64,000 nucleotides of DNA from Brachybacterium sp. UMB0905 (GCF_002871795.1 NZ_PNHL01000001.1:73803-137802), one strand, 5' to 3'. Shown: positions 43,124 to 53,341, counted from the stretch's first letter. The notes: generated by a model from the sequence alone, not told the origin. Program-made: numbers and translations.

Positions 43124-44788
43124 ATGCCCACCCACACGCCTCCCGCTCCCCCACGCGTGCTGCCCGCGCTGATCACAGCCCTGCGGGCGGACCTCACCGC
43201 CGCGCGTTTCACGAGCGGACGGATCGAAGAGCTGCTGGGCGAGGTGGCGCTCGGAGCGCTGCGCCGGGAGAACCCCGTGCCCGCCCGGCGGATCCTCGCC
43301 ACCAGCACCGATCCTGCGGCGGTGCTCGCGCAGCTCTTCACCCTCGGGGTCGCCCTCCCCCGCCCCGCGGTCGAGGCCGCCCTGCCCCAGCTCAGCGTCG
43401 ACGGCGCCGCGCAGCTCGGGCTCGTGTGCCTCGGCCCGATCTCGGAGGGCACAGGGTCTACGTGCACCAGCCCCATTCCCGGGGCCGACGGGAACCTGCT
43501 CGTCCACCCCCTGCTGGACCTCTCCCCCTACTCCGCCACGGATGATGCCGGGGAGATCACCTGGTGGATCGCCTCGGATCTCTCCGAGCTCGCCACCGGC
43601 GCGGCACTGCACCCCGAGCATGTGCTCGGCGTGGGCGGCGCCTCCCTGACCCTCGCCCGCCTCACCCCGCGCACGCCCACCGGCCGGGTGCTGGATCTGG
43701 GCTGCGGCGGCGGCATCCAGGCGCTGCACGCCTCCCGGCACGCCGAGCACGTCACCGCCACCGACCTCTCCGAGCGGGCCCTCGCCGACGCGGCCTTCAC
43801 CGCGGCACTGAACGGCATCGACCTCGACCTGCGGCGCGGCTCGCTGCTCGAGCCCGTGGCCGGGGAGCGCTTCGACCTCATCGTCTCCAATCCCCCGTTC
43901 GTCATCACCCCGCGCACAGCCGATGAGGACGCCTCCGGGGGCTGGACCTACCGCGATGGCGGCCGCGCCGGGGACACGCTGCTGGCCGAGCTGCTGCAGG
44001 ACCTGCCCGGCCACCTGGCCCCCGGCGGGCGCGCCGTCATGCTCGGCAACTGGGAGATCACCGACGTCGAAGACCCCTTCGCCCACCCCACCGCCTGGCT
44101 GCAGCACGCCCTCGCCGACGGGGTGGATGCGTGGGTGATCCAGCGCGAGAGCGAGGACCCTGCCCAGTACGCGGAGACCTGGGCGCGCGACGGTGGCATC
44201 ACCGACCGCGACCCGCGCTGGGCGGAGCTGATCACCGCCTGGCTCGAGGACTTCGCCGCCCGGAACGTGACGCGCATCGGCTTCGGTTACCTGCTGCTCC
44301 ACCGGCCCGAGGACTCCCAGTCCCCTACCCCGTCCGCGGCCCAGCCCACCGCCCGTTCCGGCGCTCGCCCCGCCCCCGCGCGCCGTGGCGTGCTGCGCAC
44401 CGAGGTCGTGCCCGGCACCGGCAGCGGCACGCTCGCCACCCACCTCGCTGCCGGGCAGGACATGATCGCCCGCCTTGCGACGCTGAGCGATGAGGAGCTG
44501 CTGGCCTCCCGCCTCATTCGCGCCGAGGACGTCGTCGAGCGCCGCCACCTCACTCCCGGGCAGTTCGATCCGATGCTCATCGAGCTGGTGCAGGGCGCGG
44601 GGTTCGCCCGCACCGTTCCCGCGGACCAGCTGCTCGCCGCGACCGTCGGCGCCCTGGACGGCACCCTCACCCTGGGGCAGGTGATCGGAGCGGTGTGCGC
44701 GCTGACCGACGCCGATGCGGACGCCGCCCAGGCCCAGCTTCTGCCCCAGATCCGCGAGCTGCTGATCACCGGCATGGTGACCCTGTGA
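43124..44788 (+). CDS. SAM-dependent methyltransferase (DUF7059-type)
   Basis: A 554-residue class I methyltransferase. LDLGCGGGIQALHASRHAEHVTATDLSERAL is the SAM site (about residue 190) and IVSNPPFVI the NPPF target motif (about residue 250), typical of enzymes modifying nitrogen in bases or glutamine. An N-terminal helical domain of about 120 residues and a C-terminal domain of about 150 residues surround it. The start at 43124 has CACAAT seven bases upstream (43111-43116). Target unknown. It is divergent from the helicase and overlaps the next gene. Confidence 0.85.
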   Translation: MPTHTPPAPPRVLPALITALRADLTAARFTSGRIEELLGEVALGALRRENPVPARRILATSTDPAAVLAQLFTLGVALPRPAVEAALPQLSVDGAAQLGLVCLGPISEGTGSTCTSPIPGADGNLLVHPLLDLSPYSATDDAGEITWWIASDLSELATGAALHPEHVLGVGGASLTLARLTPRTPTGRVLDLGCGGGIQALHASRHAEHVTATDLSERALADAAFTAALNGIDLDLRRGSLLEPVAGERFDLIVSNPPFVITPRTADEDASGGWTYRDGGRAGDTLLAELLQDLPGHLAPGGRAVMLGNWEITDVEDPFAHPTAWLQHALADGVDAWVIQRESEDPAQYAETWARDGGITDRDPRWAELITAWLEDFAARNVTRIGFGYLLLHRPEDSQSPTPSAAQPTARSGARPAPARRGVLRTEVVPGTGSGTLATHLAAGQDMIARLATLSDEELLASRLIRAEDVVERRHLTPGQFDPMLIELVQGAGFARTVPADQLLAATVGALDGTLTLGQVIGAVCALTDADADAAQAQLLPQIRELLITGMVTL

Positions 44789-45741
44789 GCGAGGCCGCCG
44801 GGCATCCGTCGGCCCGCCCCACCGCGCGCATCCCGAGCCTCGCCCGGCCGCTGCTGTCCCTGCTGGCCGCTGTTCTGTGCGCCGCCGCCGTGATGGCCCT
44901 GGCCCGTCTCGCGGTCGGCACCCCGAGCGGACAGCGGCTGGACCAGCTGATCCTCTCCGGCGCTGCACAGCACGACGGGCTGCTGTCGCAGGTGGCACCG
45001 GCGGCGGTGCAGACCGTGAGTCTGCCCGTCATCGCCGCGCTGCTGGGGCTCACGGCGCTGCTGGTGCTGATCCGGCGGCGCACCGCCCTGCTGCTGCCGC
45101 TCGGTGTCGCGGTGCTCGGTGCGAACCTCACCACCCAGGTGCTCAAGCACCTCGTGGTCACCCGCGAGGCCCTCGCCCCGGGCATCGAGGTGACCCCGAA
45201 CTCCTTCCCCTCCGGGCACACCACTCTCGCGGCGACAGCCATGATCGCGCTGGTCCTCGCCGCTGGGCGGGTCCGGATCCTGCTCGCGCCGCTCGGGGCT
45301 GCGTGGACGCTCGCCGCCGGGATCGGCACCCTCGTGCTGGGCTGGCATCGGCCCAGTGACGTGATCGGCGCGATCACCGTCGCCGCCGCCTGGACGTTCC
45401 TCGCTCTCGCTATGGATGGGCTGGTGACCCGTGCGCGCCTGCGCCGGGGCGGCTCCGCCCCGGCCCGACGGCGGCTCATCGGACGGGACCGCACCACCGT
45501 CCTCGAGGTCGCCGTGACCGTGCTCATGGGCCTTGTCGGGCTCGCCGCGCTGGGGCTCGGCGTCGTGCGGTTCATCGGGCTCGGCCTGCCGCTGGACCTG
45601 GATGATCCCAGCCAGCAGCTCGCGGCCGTGGATGCCATGACGGCGCTGATCGGTGGCGGCACCGCGGTGTGGCTCGCGCTCGTGCTCGCCCTGCGCACGC
45701 CGACGTCCCTGCGGCGAGCACCCGCTGACCGTGTACCGTGA
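44785..45741 (+). CDS. PAP2-family membrane phosphatase
   Basis: A 318-residue protein with six helices. Motif C2 is FPSGHTTLAA and motif C3 GWHRPSDVIGA. Motif C1 is altered: KHLVVTREA instead of K-x6-RP. The likely substrate is a lipid or undecaprenyl pyrophosphate. The GTG start overlaps the methyltransferase stop (GTGA). About 100 bases before topA separate it from that gene. Confidence 0.85.
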   Translation: MSEAAGHPSARPTARIPSLARPLLSLLAAVLCAAAVMALARLAVGTPSGQRLDQLILSGAAQHDGLLSQVAPAAVQTVSLPVIAALLGLTALLVLIRRRTALLLPLGVAVLGANLTTQVLKHLVVTREALAPGIEVTPNSFPSGHTTLAATAMIALVLAAGRVRILLAPLGAAWTLAAGIGTLVLGWHRPSDVIGAITVAAAWTFLALAMDGLVTRARLRRGGSAPARRRLIGRDRTTVLEVAVTVLMGLVGLAALGLGVVRFIGLGLPLDLDDPSQQLAAVDAMTALIGGGTAVWLALVLALRTPTSLRRAPADRVP

Positions 45742-45841
45742 GCAGACGCCGCACGGGGGCACCCCGGCCGGCTGGTGATCTGGCGGCACCCGGCCGCAGC
45801 TGATGGGCCGCGCTGAGCGCGGCGAGGAAGGAACACGCACC

Positions 45842-48547
45842 GTGACTGGTGGACGGCATCTGGTGATCGTCGAGTCCCCCGCGAAGGCTCGCACGATCGC
45901 GCGCTACCTGGGGGATGACTACACGGTCCTCGCCTCGGTGGGGCATATCCGCGACATCCCCGTCCCCCGTGACCTGCCCGCCGACATGAAGAAGGGCCCC
46001 TACGGCAAGTTCGGGGTGGACGTCGACTCCGGTTTCGACCCGTACTACGTGGTCAGCCCCGATAAGAAGAAGACCGTCGCGGAGCTGAAGAAGGCCCTCA
46101 AAGAGGCCGACACCCTCTACCTCGCCACGGATGAGGACCGCGAGGGTGAGGCGATCGCCTGGCATCTGCTGGAGACGCTGAAGCCCAAGAAGTCCCTGCC
46201 GGTCAAGCGCATGGTCTTCCACGAGATCACCAAGGACGCCATTGCCGAGGCGCTGCGCACCACCCGCGACATCGACACCCACCTGGTGGATGCGCAGGAG
46301 ACCCGTCGGATCCTGGATCGCCTGGTGGGCTTCGAGCTCTCCCCCGTGCTGTGGCGCAAGATCAAGCCCAGCCTGTCGGCGGGCCGCGTGCAGTCGGTCG
46401 CGACCCGCCTCGTGGTCGAGCGTGAGCGGGAGCGTATGGCCTTCGTACCCGCCGACTATTGGGATGTGACCGGCACGTTTGCCGCCGAACCGGCGTCGGG
46501 CGCCGATGCCCCCGCCTTCACCGCCCGCATCGCCACGGTGGATGGCTCCCGGGTGGCCACCGGCTCGGATTTCGCCGACGACGGCACCCTCAAGCCCAAG
46601 GCGAAGAACGCGACGGTGCTCACCGAGGCGTCGACCCGTGAGCTTGTGACCGCGCTTGAGGACGCCCCCGCGACGGTCACGGGCCTGGAGTCCAAGCCGT
46701 ACACCCGTCGGCCCGCCGCCCCCTTCACCACCTCCTCCCTGCAGCAGGAGGCGAGCCGGAAGCTGCACCTCGGCGCCCGCCAGGCGATGCGGGTGGCGCA
46801 GTCGCTGTACGAGAACGGCTACATCACGTATATGCGTACCGACTCGGTGACGCTCTCCGGTGAGGCGATTCGGGCCTCCCGGGCGCAGGCCGCGGAGCTG
46901 TACGGCTCCCAGTTCGTGCCCGAGAAGCCCCGCTACTACCAGAACAAGTCCCAGGCCGCGCAGGAGGCGCATGAGGCGATCCGCCCCGCGGGGGATCATT
47001 TCCGCACCCCCGCCGAGGTGGCCGGGAAGCTCTCCGGGGACGAGTTCCGCCTGTACGAGCTGATCTGGAAGCGCACTATCGCCTCCCAGATGGCCGATGC
47101 GAAGGGCACCACCTCCTCGGTGGAGCTGACCCTTACGCGCAACGAGCGCACCGCGACGTTCCGCGCCTCCGGCACCGTGATCACGTTCCGGGGCTTCCTC
47201 GCCGCCTATGAGGAGGGACGGGATGCCACCCGCTACGGCGAGGACGAGCGCGGCGACAAGCGTCTGCCGCAGATGAGCGAGGGCCAGCAGCTGGACACCC
47301 GGGAGCTGGCGCCTGACGGGCACACCACTACCCCGCCGCCCCGCTACACCGAGGCCTCGCTCGTGCGGGCCCTCGAGGAGCGCGGCATCGGCCGCCCCTC
47401 CACCTACGCGTCCACCGTCGCGACCATTCAGGACCGCGGGTACGTGTTGCGCCGCGGCACGGCGCTGGTGCCCTCGTGGACAGCGTTCGCGGTGGTGCGC
47501 CTGCTGGAGGAGCATTTCGGCACCTTCATCGACTATGACTTCACCGCGCAGATGGAGCAGAGGCTCGACCATATGGCGCGCGGTGAGCTGGGGCGCGCCG
47601 AGTACCTCGAGGAGTTCTACCGCGGCGATGGCAGCGAGGGCCCCATCGGCCTGAAGCCCATGGTCGATGACCTCGGGGAGATCGACGCCCGGGCCATCAA
47701 CTCGATCGATATCGGCGAAGGGATCAGCCTGCGGGTGGGCCGCTACGGCGCCTACCTCGAGCGTCCCGCCCGCGATGCCAACGGTGAGCTGATCGAGGGG
47801 GCGGATCCGCAGCGCGCGAACGTCGCCGATGATGTGGCGCCCGATGAGCTGGACGTCGAGCGGGCGAAGGAGCTGCTGGAGCGGGCGAAGGACGACGGGA
47901 AGGTGCTGGGCACCGACCCGGCCACCGGCCACGACATCGTCGCCAAGGACGGGCGCTACGGCCCCTACGTCACCGAGGTGCTGCCTGAGGCCACTGACGA
48001 CAGCGGCAAGCCGCTGCCGAAGACCAAGCAGCCCAAACCCCGCACGGCCTCGCTGCTGAAGTCCATGGAGCTCTCGACGGTGACGCTCGAGGACGCCCTG
48101 AAGCTGCTGAGCCTGCCGCGCGTGGTGGGCACCGACGCCGACGGCACCGAGATCACCGCGCAGAACGGCCGTTATGGCCCCTACCTCAAGAAGGGCACCG
48201 ACTCGCGGTCCCTGACCAGCGAGGAGCAGATCTTCACGATCACCCTCGAGGAGGCGCTGAAGATCTACGCGGAGCCCAAGCGTCGCGGTCGGGCCGCTGC
48301 GAAGCCACCGCTGAAGGAGCTGGGCACCGATCCCACCTCGGGCAAGCCCATCGTCATCAAGGACGGCCGTTTCGGCCCGTACATCACCGACGGCACGACG
48401 AACGTCTCGCTGCGCTCCACAGAGCGGATCGAGGACATCACCGAGCAGATCGCGGTGGACAAGCTGGCGGAGAAGCGCGCCAAGGGCCCCGCGAAGAAGC
48501 CCGCCCGGCGCACCAGCACGCGCAAGCGCTCTACCACCAAGAAGTGA
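45842..48547 (+). CDS. topA: DNA topoisomerase I (type IA)
   Basis: A 901-residue enzyme that relaxes negative supercoils. The Toprim domain starts LVIVESPAKARTIARYLG; ATDEDREGEAIAWH (about residue 94) carries the metal acidic residues, and the active-site Tyr is in YITYMRTDSV (about residue 328). Like other actinobacterial TopA it has no zinc fingers but three Topo_C repeats (GRYGPYV, GRYGPYL, GRFGPYI) and a Lys/Arg-rich tail. I chose GTG 45842 because GGAAGGA precedes it; the ATG at 45803 is in frame but lacks a site. Confidence 0.97.
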   Translation: MTGGRHLVIVESPAKARTIARYLGDDYTVLASVGHIRDIPVPRDLPADMKKGPYGKFGVDVDSGFDPYYVVSPDKKKTVAELKKALKEADTLYLATDEDREGEAIAWHLLETLKPKKSLPVKRMVFHEITKDAIAEALRTTRDIDTHLVDAQETRRILDRLVGFELSPVLWRKIKPSLSAGRVQSVATRLVVERERERMAFVPADYWDVTGTFAAEPASGADAPAFTARIATVDGSRVATGSDFADDGTLKPKAKNATVLTEASTRELVTALEDAPATVTGLESKPYTRRPAAPFTTSSLQQEASRKLHLGARQAMRVAQSLYENGYITYMRTDSVTLSGEAIRASRAQAAELYGSQFVPEKPRYYQNKSQAAQEAHEAIRPAGDHFRTPAEVAGKLSGDEFRLYELIWKRTIASQMADAKGTTSSVELTLTRNERTATFRASGTVITFRGFLAAYEEGRDATRYGEDERGDKRLPQMSEGQQLDTRELAPDGHTTTPPPRYTEASLVRALEERGIGRPSTYASTVATIQDRGYVLRRGTALVPSWTAFAVVRLLEEHFGTFIDYDFTAQMEQRLDHMARGELGRAEYLEEFYRGDGSEGPIGLKPMVDDLGEIDARAINSIDIGEGISLRVGRYGAYLERPARDANGELIEGADPQRANVADDVAPDELDVERAKELLERAKDDGKVLGTDPATGHDIVAKDGRYGPYVTEVLPEATDDSGKPLPKTKQPKPRTASLLKSMELSTVTLEDALKLLSLPRVVGTDADGTEITAQNGRYGPYLKKGTDSRSLTSEEQIFTITLEEALKIYAEPKRRGRAAAKPPLKELGTDPTSGKPIVIKDGRFGPYITDGTTNVSLRSTERIEDITEQIAVDKLAEKRAKGPAKKPARRTSTRKRSTTKK

Positions 48548-48662
48548 GCGAGCGCATCGCGCGCTGAGCGATCCCATCCGGCCACCCGGCAAAATGGTCG
48601 GATGTCACGGGGACACAACGTTTCTCCGCATGACCCGGGCGGTGCTGTCTGCTGCCGAAAAG

Positions 48663-48689
48663 CCTTAACTCGAGGGCTAGAGTTGAAGC
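48663..48689. promoter_or_regulatory. Promoter/operator region of the sugar ABC operon
   Basis: CTTAACTC and GAGTTGAAG form an inverted repeat around GAGGGCTA, with TAGAGT as a possible -10. GAACCCGTTC, a short palindrome, lies at 48690-48699. AAGGAG (48714-48719) precedes the ATG. No cognate regulator is encoded nearby. Confidence 0.4.
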
Positions 48690-48726
48690 GAACCCGTTCA
48701 TCAGAGACGATGCAAGGAGTATTCCC

Positions 48727-50070
48727 ATGCGAGTGAATCCCACCCGGCGCGCGATGCTCGGCGGCGCCGCGGCCGCCACAGCGTTCGGCTTGGCCGGCTG
48801 CCTGGCGAACCCAGACGAGAAGGGCGGCGGTGAAGGCGGCGGCTCCGCCGGCGGCAATGCCGGGGACGGCACCGTCACCATCCTCGGCAACTTCGGTGGT
48901 GTGGAGGCCGAGGGCTTCAATGCGGCGCTGAAGTCGTTCTCCGAGGAATCGGGCATCACCGTCGAGTACACCTCCGACCAGGACTTCGTGAACACCATCC
49001 GCACCCGCGCCGGTGCGGGCGATGCCCCGGATATCGCGCTGTTCCCGCAGCCGGGTGCGCTGCTGCAGATGGCGCAGGAGGGGCACATCGCCCCGATCGA
49101 GGATTACCTGGACGTGGAGGGCCTGAAGTCCACGCTGATCGCCGGCTTCCTGGAGTCCGCGACCGCGGAGGACGGCACGATCTACGGCGCCCCGATGCGT
49201 CTGGCCGTGAAGTCCCTGGTCTGGTACCCCATCAAGGCCTATGAGGAGGGCGGCTGGAACGCTGAGCCGGCCACCTTCCAGGAGCTCATGAAGATCGGCG
49301 ACGAGATCAAGGACAGCGGGATCGCCCCCTGGTCCGATGCGTGGAACGCCGATCAGGCCACCGGCTGGGTGGGCACCGACTGGCTCGAGGAGTTCGTGCT
49401 GCGCATGCACGGCCCGGACGTCTACGACCAGTGGACCAAGCACGAGATCCCCTTCAACGACCCGCAGATCCTGGAGTCCCTGGACGCGCTGGGCGAACTG
49501 CTCAAGGGCGAGGGCAATGTGCTGGGCGGCTCCCAGACCATCCTGAACACCGCGTTTTCCGAGGCGATTCTGCCGCTGTTCGAGGAGGAACCGCGGGCGA
49601 TGCTGCACCGTCAGGGCAACTTCGTCACCGGCTTCCTGCCCGAAGAGATCCAGGCCGATATGGACAACCAGGTGGGCGTGTTCGCACTCCCGCAGTGGGA
49701 AGGCGGCTACTCCGAGGGCAACCCGATCATGGGCGGCGGCGACCTCGCAGCCCTGTTCAACAAGGAGGACGACGAGGCCAAGAAGGTCATGGAGTTCATC
49801 ACCTCCGCGGACTTCGGTGCCGAGTGGGCCGAGGCCGGCGGCTGGCTGAGCCCCCACCAGAGCTTCGACACCTCCCTCTACAGCGACGAGATCACCCGCC
49901 AGGTCGCGGAGATCGCCTCCGAGGCGGCCGTGTTCCGCTTCGACGGCTCGGATCTCATGCCCGGTGAGGTGGGCGGCGGCTCCTTCTGGACCGCGATGAA
50001 CGAGTGGATCGGCGACGAGAAGACCTCCCAGGAGGCCCTGGACGCCGTCGAGGAGTCGTGGCCGGCGTGA
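48727..50070 (+). CDS. Extracellular sugar-binding lipoprotein (AglE-like)
   Basis: A 447-residue solute-binding lipoprotein. The leader has a twin-arginine (PTRRAM) and lipobox LAGC with Cys25, so export may be by Tat. A Gly-rich linker precedes a family 1 binding fold (LGNFGGVEAEGFNAALKSF, KSLVWYPIKAYEEGG, ATGWVGTDWLEEF, LHRQGNFVTGF). The last three segments are typical of AglE alpha-glucoside binding proteins. Substrate assignment is by resemblance only. It is the first gene of a three-gene importer with no ATPase, which is probably shared with other systems. Confidence 0.85.
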   Translation: MRVNPTRRAMLGGAAAATAFGLAGCLANPDEKGGGEGGGSAGGNAGDGTVTILGNFGGVEAEGFNAALKSFSEESGITVEYTSDQDFVNTIRTRAGAGDAPDIALFPQPGALLQMAQEGHIAPIEDYLDVEGLKSTLIAGFLESATAEDGTIYGAPMRLAVKSLVWYPIKAYEEGGWNAEPATFQELMKIGDEIKDSGIAPWSDAWNADQATGWVGTDWLEEFVLRMHGPDVYDQWTKHEIPFNDPQILESLDALGELLKGEGNVLGGSQTILNTAFSEAILPLFEEEPRAMLHRQGNFVTGFLPEEIQADMDNQVGVFALPQWEGGYSEGNPIMGGGDLAALFNKEDDEAKKVMEFITSADFGAEWAEAGGWLSPHQSFDTSLYSDEITRQVAEIASEAAVFRFDGSDLMPGEVGGGSFWTAMNEWIGDEKTSQEALDAVEESWPA

Positions 50071-51230
50071 GTGAGGGCAGCACAGCTGTTCAGGAGCCCG
50101 CCTCCAGCACGGAGGCGGGCTCCGCCGCACCATCGGGCACCGGTGCCCGGCCCGGCCGCCTGATCCTGGGCGCTCTCGGCGCGATCGGCACGATCTACCT
50201 GATGTGCACGATCTTCCTCGCCTTCGCGTGGTACCCGAAGGTGTTCTTCCACTCCCAGATCCTCATCGGCCTGCTGGGCCTGGTGGTGGGAATCGGCGGA
50301 GCGATCGTCTTCTTCTGGTTCTTGAACATGGCGATCGAGGGTCTGCCCGCCCGGTTCGCGCGCGGGTTGATCCCCTACGCCTTCCTGCTGCCGGGGTTCT
50401 CTCTGATCGGGTTGATGCTGGTGTATCCGACGGTGCAGACCGTCGTGTACTCCTTCGCGAACAAGAACTCCACCGCCTGGGTGGGGATGCGCAACTACCA
50501 GGAGATCTTCGCCTCGAAGGGGTTCTGGACGGCGCTGACGAACAACCTGCTGTGGGTGCTGGTGGTGCCGATCATCACCGTGGCGTTCGGTCTGCTGGTC
50601 GCGGTGCTGGCGGACAAGCTCTCCGCCTCCGGGGAGAAGGCGGCGAAGTCCTTCATCTTCCTGCCGATGGCGATCAGCTTCGTGGGCGCCTCGACGATCT
50701 GGGGTCTGATCTACGCCTACAACTCCCCCGGGGCGGAGCAGACCGGTCTGCTCAACGCCATCGTGGTGGCGCTCGGCGGTGAGCCGCAGACCTGGCTGCA
50801 GATGAGCGACTTCCGCCTGAACTCGCTGCTGCTGATGGTGATCTTGATCTGGTTGCAGACGGGATTTGCGATGGTGCTGCTGAGCTCGGCGATCAAGGCG
50901 GTGCCGGAGGACACCGTGGAGGCCGGGCGGATCGACGGCGCGGGCGAGTTCCGGATCTTCTGGCAGATCATCTTCCCGCAGGTGCGTGCGGCGGTGCTGG
51001 CGGTGTTCATCACCGTGCTGATCGTGGTGCTGAAGGTCTTCGACATCGTGTACGTGATGACCAATGGGCGCAACAGCACCGATGTGATCGCGAACCTGTT
51101 CTTCCGCAAGCTGTTCACCGAGCAGAACGCCGGACACGCGGCCGCGGTCGTCGTCGTGCTGCTGCTTCTGGTGATGCCGGTGGTGTTCTACCAGATCCAT
51201 TCGTACCGCAAGCTGGAGGAGGAGCGATGA
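50067..51230 (+). CDS. Sugar ABC transporter permease 1 (AglF/MalF-like)
   Basis: A 387-residue MetI-like permease with extra N-terminal helices (LILGALGAIGTIYLMCTIFLAFAW and IGLLGLVVGIGGAIVFFWFLNM), as in MalF. The EAA loop reads EDTVEAGRIDGAGEFRIFWQIIFP. The GTG start overlaps the binding-protein stop (GTGA); an in-frame start at 50004 is inside that gene and is rejected. It forms the channel with the next permease. Confidence 0.9.
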   Translation: MSEGSTAVQEPASSTEAGSAAPSGTGARPGRLILGALGAIGTIYLMCTIFLAFAWYPKVFFHSQILIGLLGLVVGIGGAIVFFWFLNMAIEGLPARFARGLIPYAFLLPGFSLIGLMLVYPTVQTVVYSFANKNSTAWVGMRNYQEIFASKGFWTALTNNLLWVLVVPIITVAFGLLVAVLADKLSASGEKAAKSFIFLPMAISFVGASTIWGLIYAYNSPGAEQTGLLNAIVVALGGEPQTWLQMSDFRLNSLLLMVILIWLQTGFAMVLLSSAIKAVPEDTVEAGRIDGAGEFRIFWQIIFPQVRAAVLAVFITVLIVVLKVFDIVYVMTNGRNSTDVIANLFFRKLFTEQNAGHAAAVVVVLLLLVMPVVFYQIHSYRKLEEER

Positions 51231-52093
51231 GCGTCGGACGCATGAAGGACGGTCGTCGCCGCTCCCCGGTGGCGATCGTGGTGATGGTGGTGCTGGCGAT
51301 CCTGTGGACGCTGCCCACCTTCGGGATGCTGGTCACGAGCTTCCGTTCACGCACCGATGCAGCGACCTCCGGCTGGTGGTCGGCGCTGCTGAATCCGTTC
51401 GAGGCCTCGTGGACGCTGGACAACTACCAGCGGCTGTTCGAGAACACCCCGGTGGGTGGGACGCTGCTGAACTCGGTGGTGGTGGCGGTGCCGGCGACGG
51501 TGCTGCCGATCATGTTCGCGGCCTTTGCCGCCTACGCCTTCACCTTCATCAAGTTCCCCGCCAAGGAGCTGTTCTTCCTGCTGGTGGTGGCGCTGATGGT
51601 GGTGCCGATCCAGGTGGCGTTCCAGCCGCTGCTGAACCTGCTGGGCCCGCGCGGCCTGGGGATCTCGGGACAGTTCGTGGCCGTGTGGCTGCTGCACACG
51701 GGCTTCGGCATGCCGCTGGCGATCTACATCCTGCGCAACTACATGAGCGGTCTGCCGTACTCGGTGATCGAGTCCGCGAAGATCGACGGCGCCACGCACT
51801 ACCAGACGTTCTGGCGTCTGGTGGCGCCGATGTCCGCCCCGGCGATCGCCGCGTTCGCGACGCTGCAGTTCCTGTGGGTGTGGAACGACCTGCTGATCGC
51901 CCGTCTGTTCCTGGGCGGCGGCTCGAACACCACGATCATCGTGGCGCTGCAGCAGCTGCTGGGCACGCAGGGTCAGGGCGCGGAGCTGCTGACCGCGGGC
52001 GCGTTCATGTCGATGCTGATCCCGCTGATCGTGTTCTTTGCGCTGCAGAACTTCCTGGTGCGCGGCATGACGGCGGGTTCCGTCAAGGGTTGA
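51227..52093 (+). CDS. Sugar ABC transporter permease 2 (AglG/MalG-like)
   Basis: A 288-residue MetI-like permease. The EAA loop reads YSVIESAKIDGATHYQTFWRLVAP and six helices are visible. It overlaps the previous stop by four bases. A hairpin follows at 52204, so the operon ends here. Confidence 0.92.
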   Translation: MSVGRMKDGRRRSPVAIVVMVVLAILWTLPTFGMLVTSFRSRTDAATSGWWSALLNPFEASWTLDNYQRLFENTPVGGTLLNSVVVAVPATVLPIMFAAFAAYAFTFIKFPAKELFFLLVVALMVVPIQVAFQPLLNLLGPRGLGISGQFVAVWLLHTGFGMPLAIYILRNYMSGLPYSVIESAKIDGATHYQTFWRLVAPMSAPAIAAFATLQFLWVWNDLLIARLFLGGGSNTTIIVALQQLLGTQGQGAELLTAGAFMSMLIPLIVFFALQNFLVRGMTAGSVKG

Positions 52094-52203
52094 TCGACGT
52101 ACTGCGAGCTTGCGAGCGGTAGGAGATCAACCAATCGAGCAGAGGGTTAAGGCCCCAGCCTTCCCCGCCCCACGATTCCGCTCCCCGCGGAACCTTCTGC
52201 ACA

Positions 52204-52237
52204 GCGCCCCCGACGCCGCCCCGGTGTCGGGGGCGCT
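52204..52237. terminator. Terminator after the sugar ABC operon
   Basis: GCGCCCCCGAC and GTCGGGGGCGC pair around about 12 bases. Its right arm ends three bases before the -10 (TAGATT) of the next gene. Confidence 0.75.
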
Positions 52238-52252
52238 GGGTAGATTGGAGGC

Positions 52253-53341
52253 ATGACCCCGAGCGTTGACCCGCGCGAGGAGCCGTCTGACATGACAGCG
52301 TCCCTCGTCCTGCCCGCCACGACGATCCCGGATCCGGCGACAGCGCCGGGCCTGCGCTGGGGGGTGATCTCCCCGGGGCATATCGCCGATCAGTTCACCG
52401 CCACGATGCATCGGGCGACGGTCTCCCGCGTGGTCTCGGTGGTCTCCCGCTCCGCCGAGCGGGCTGCGGCCTTCGCTGAGAAGCACGGCATCGAGCGCCC
52501 CTTCGATGCGGTCGGGGACATGCTCGCCGCAGGCGGCATCGATGCGGTGTACATCGCCTCCCCGCACGCCCAGCATCGGGACCTGGCCCGGCCGGTGCTC
52601 GAGGCGGGGGTACCGGTGCTGGTGGAGAAGGCTTTCACGCTGAACGAGACGCAGAGCCGGGAGCTGCTGGACCTGGCGCGCGAGCGCGGGGTGCTGGCGA
52701 TGGAGGCGATGTGGTCGCGCTTCCTGCCGCAGTACGACGTGCTGCGCCAGGTCATCGCCGAGGGTGTGCTGGGCGAGATCGTGGAGGTCGCCGCCGATCA
52801 CGGGCAGGCGTTCCCGATGGATCCGACGCATCGCCTGCATGATCCGGCGCTGGGCGGCGGCGCGCTGCTGGACCTGGGCGTGTACCCGATCTCCTTCGCC
52901 CAGATGATCCTCGGCGACCTCACGGACCTGCAGGTCACCGGCGAGTGCACAGAGCTCGGCGTGGATGCGTACGCGGCGCTCACCGCGCGCGGCACCCGCG
53001 GGGGCGTCGCGCGGCTGGCCACCACGCTGCACGCGCAGACCGCGAACACCGCGGTGGTCACGGGCACGCAGGGCCGCGCCCAACTCGGGGGCCCACAGCC
53101 GTTCTACGCCCCCGGTGATCTCACCGTGACGCTCCTCGATGGGCGCAGCGCGACCGTCTCGCATCCGGCGGATCTCGGGGACGGCATGGCCTATGAGATC
53201 GCAGAGGCGGCGCGCCGGATCAGTGCCGGGGATCTCGAATCACCACTCATGAGCTGGGAGGACACCCTGTCGGTGATGCGCACGATGGATCAGGCCCGCG
53301 CCGCCCTTGGCGTCGTGTACCCCGGGGAGGAGGCGGCATGA
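52253..53341 (+). CDS. Gfo/Idh/MocA family oxidoreductase
   Basis: A 362-residue oxidoreductase with an N-terminal NAD(P)-binding fold (GVISPGHIADQFTATM) and GVPVLVEKAFTLNETQSREL, where EKAF stands in place of the usual EKP motif. The C-terminal sheet domain contains DPALGGGALLDLGVYP. Such enzymes act on sugars or cyclitols; the substrate is unknown. The start at 52253 has TAGATT six bases upstream (52241-52246); 52292 is an in-frame alternative. It overlaps tmk by four bases. Confidence 0.9.
   Translation: MTPSVDPREEPSDMTASLVLPATTIPDPATAPGLRWGVISPGHIADQFTATMHRATVSRVVSVVSRSAERAAAFAEKHGIERPFDAVGDMLAAGGIDAVYIASPHAQHRDLARPVLEAGVPVLVEKAFTLNETQSRELLDLARERGVLAMEAMWSRFLPQYDVLRQVIAEGVLGEIVEVAADHGQAFPMDPTHRLHDPALGGGALLDLGVYPISFAQMILGDLTDLQVTGECTELGVDAYAALTARGTRGGVARLATTLHAQTANTAVVTGTQGRAQLGGPQPFYAPGDLTVTLLDGRSATVSHPADLGDGMAYEIAEAARRISAGDLESPLMSWEDTLSVMRTMDQARAALGVVYPGEEAA

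Noticed and set aside
40060..43545. 1,161-residue plus-strand frame opposite the helicase
   Set aside because: It overlaps the real helicase in antisense and is rich in Gly/Arg/His with no recognisable motif.
45572..48592. 1,006-residue minus-strand frame opposite topA
   Set aside because: Antisense shadow of topA with no domain content.
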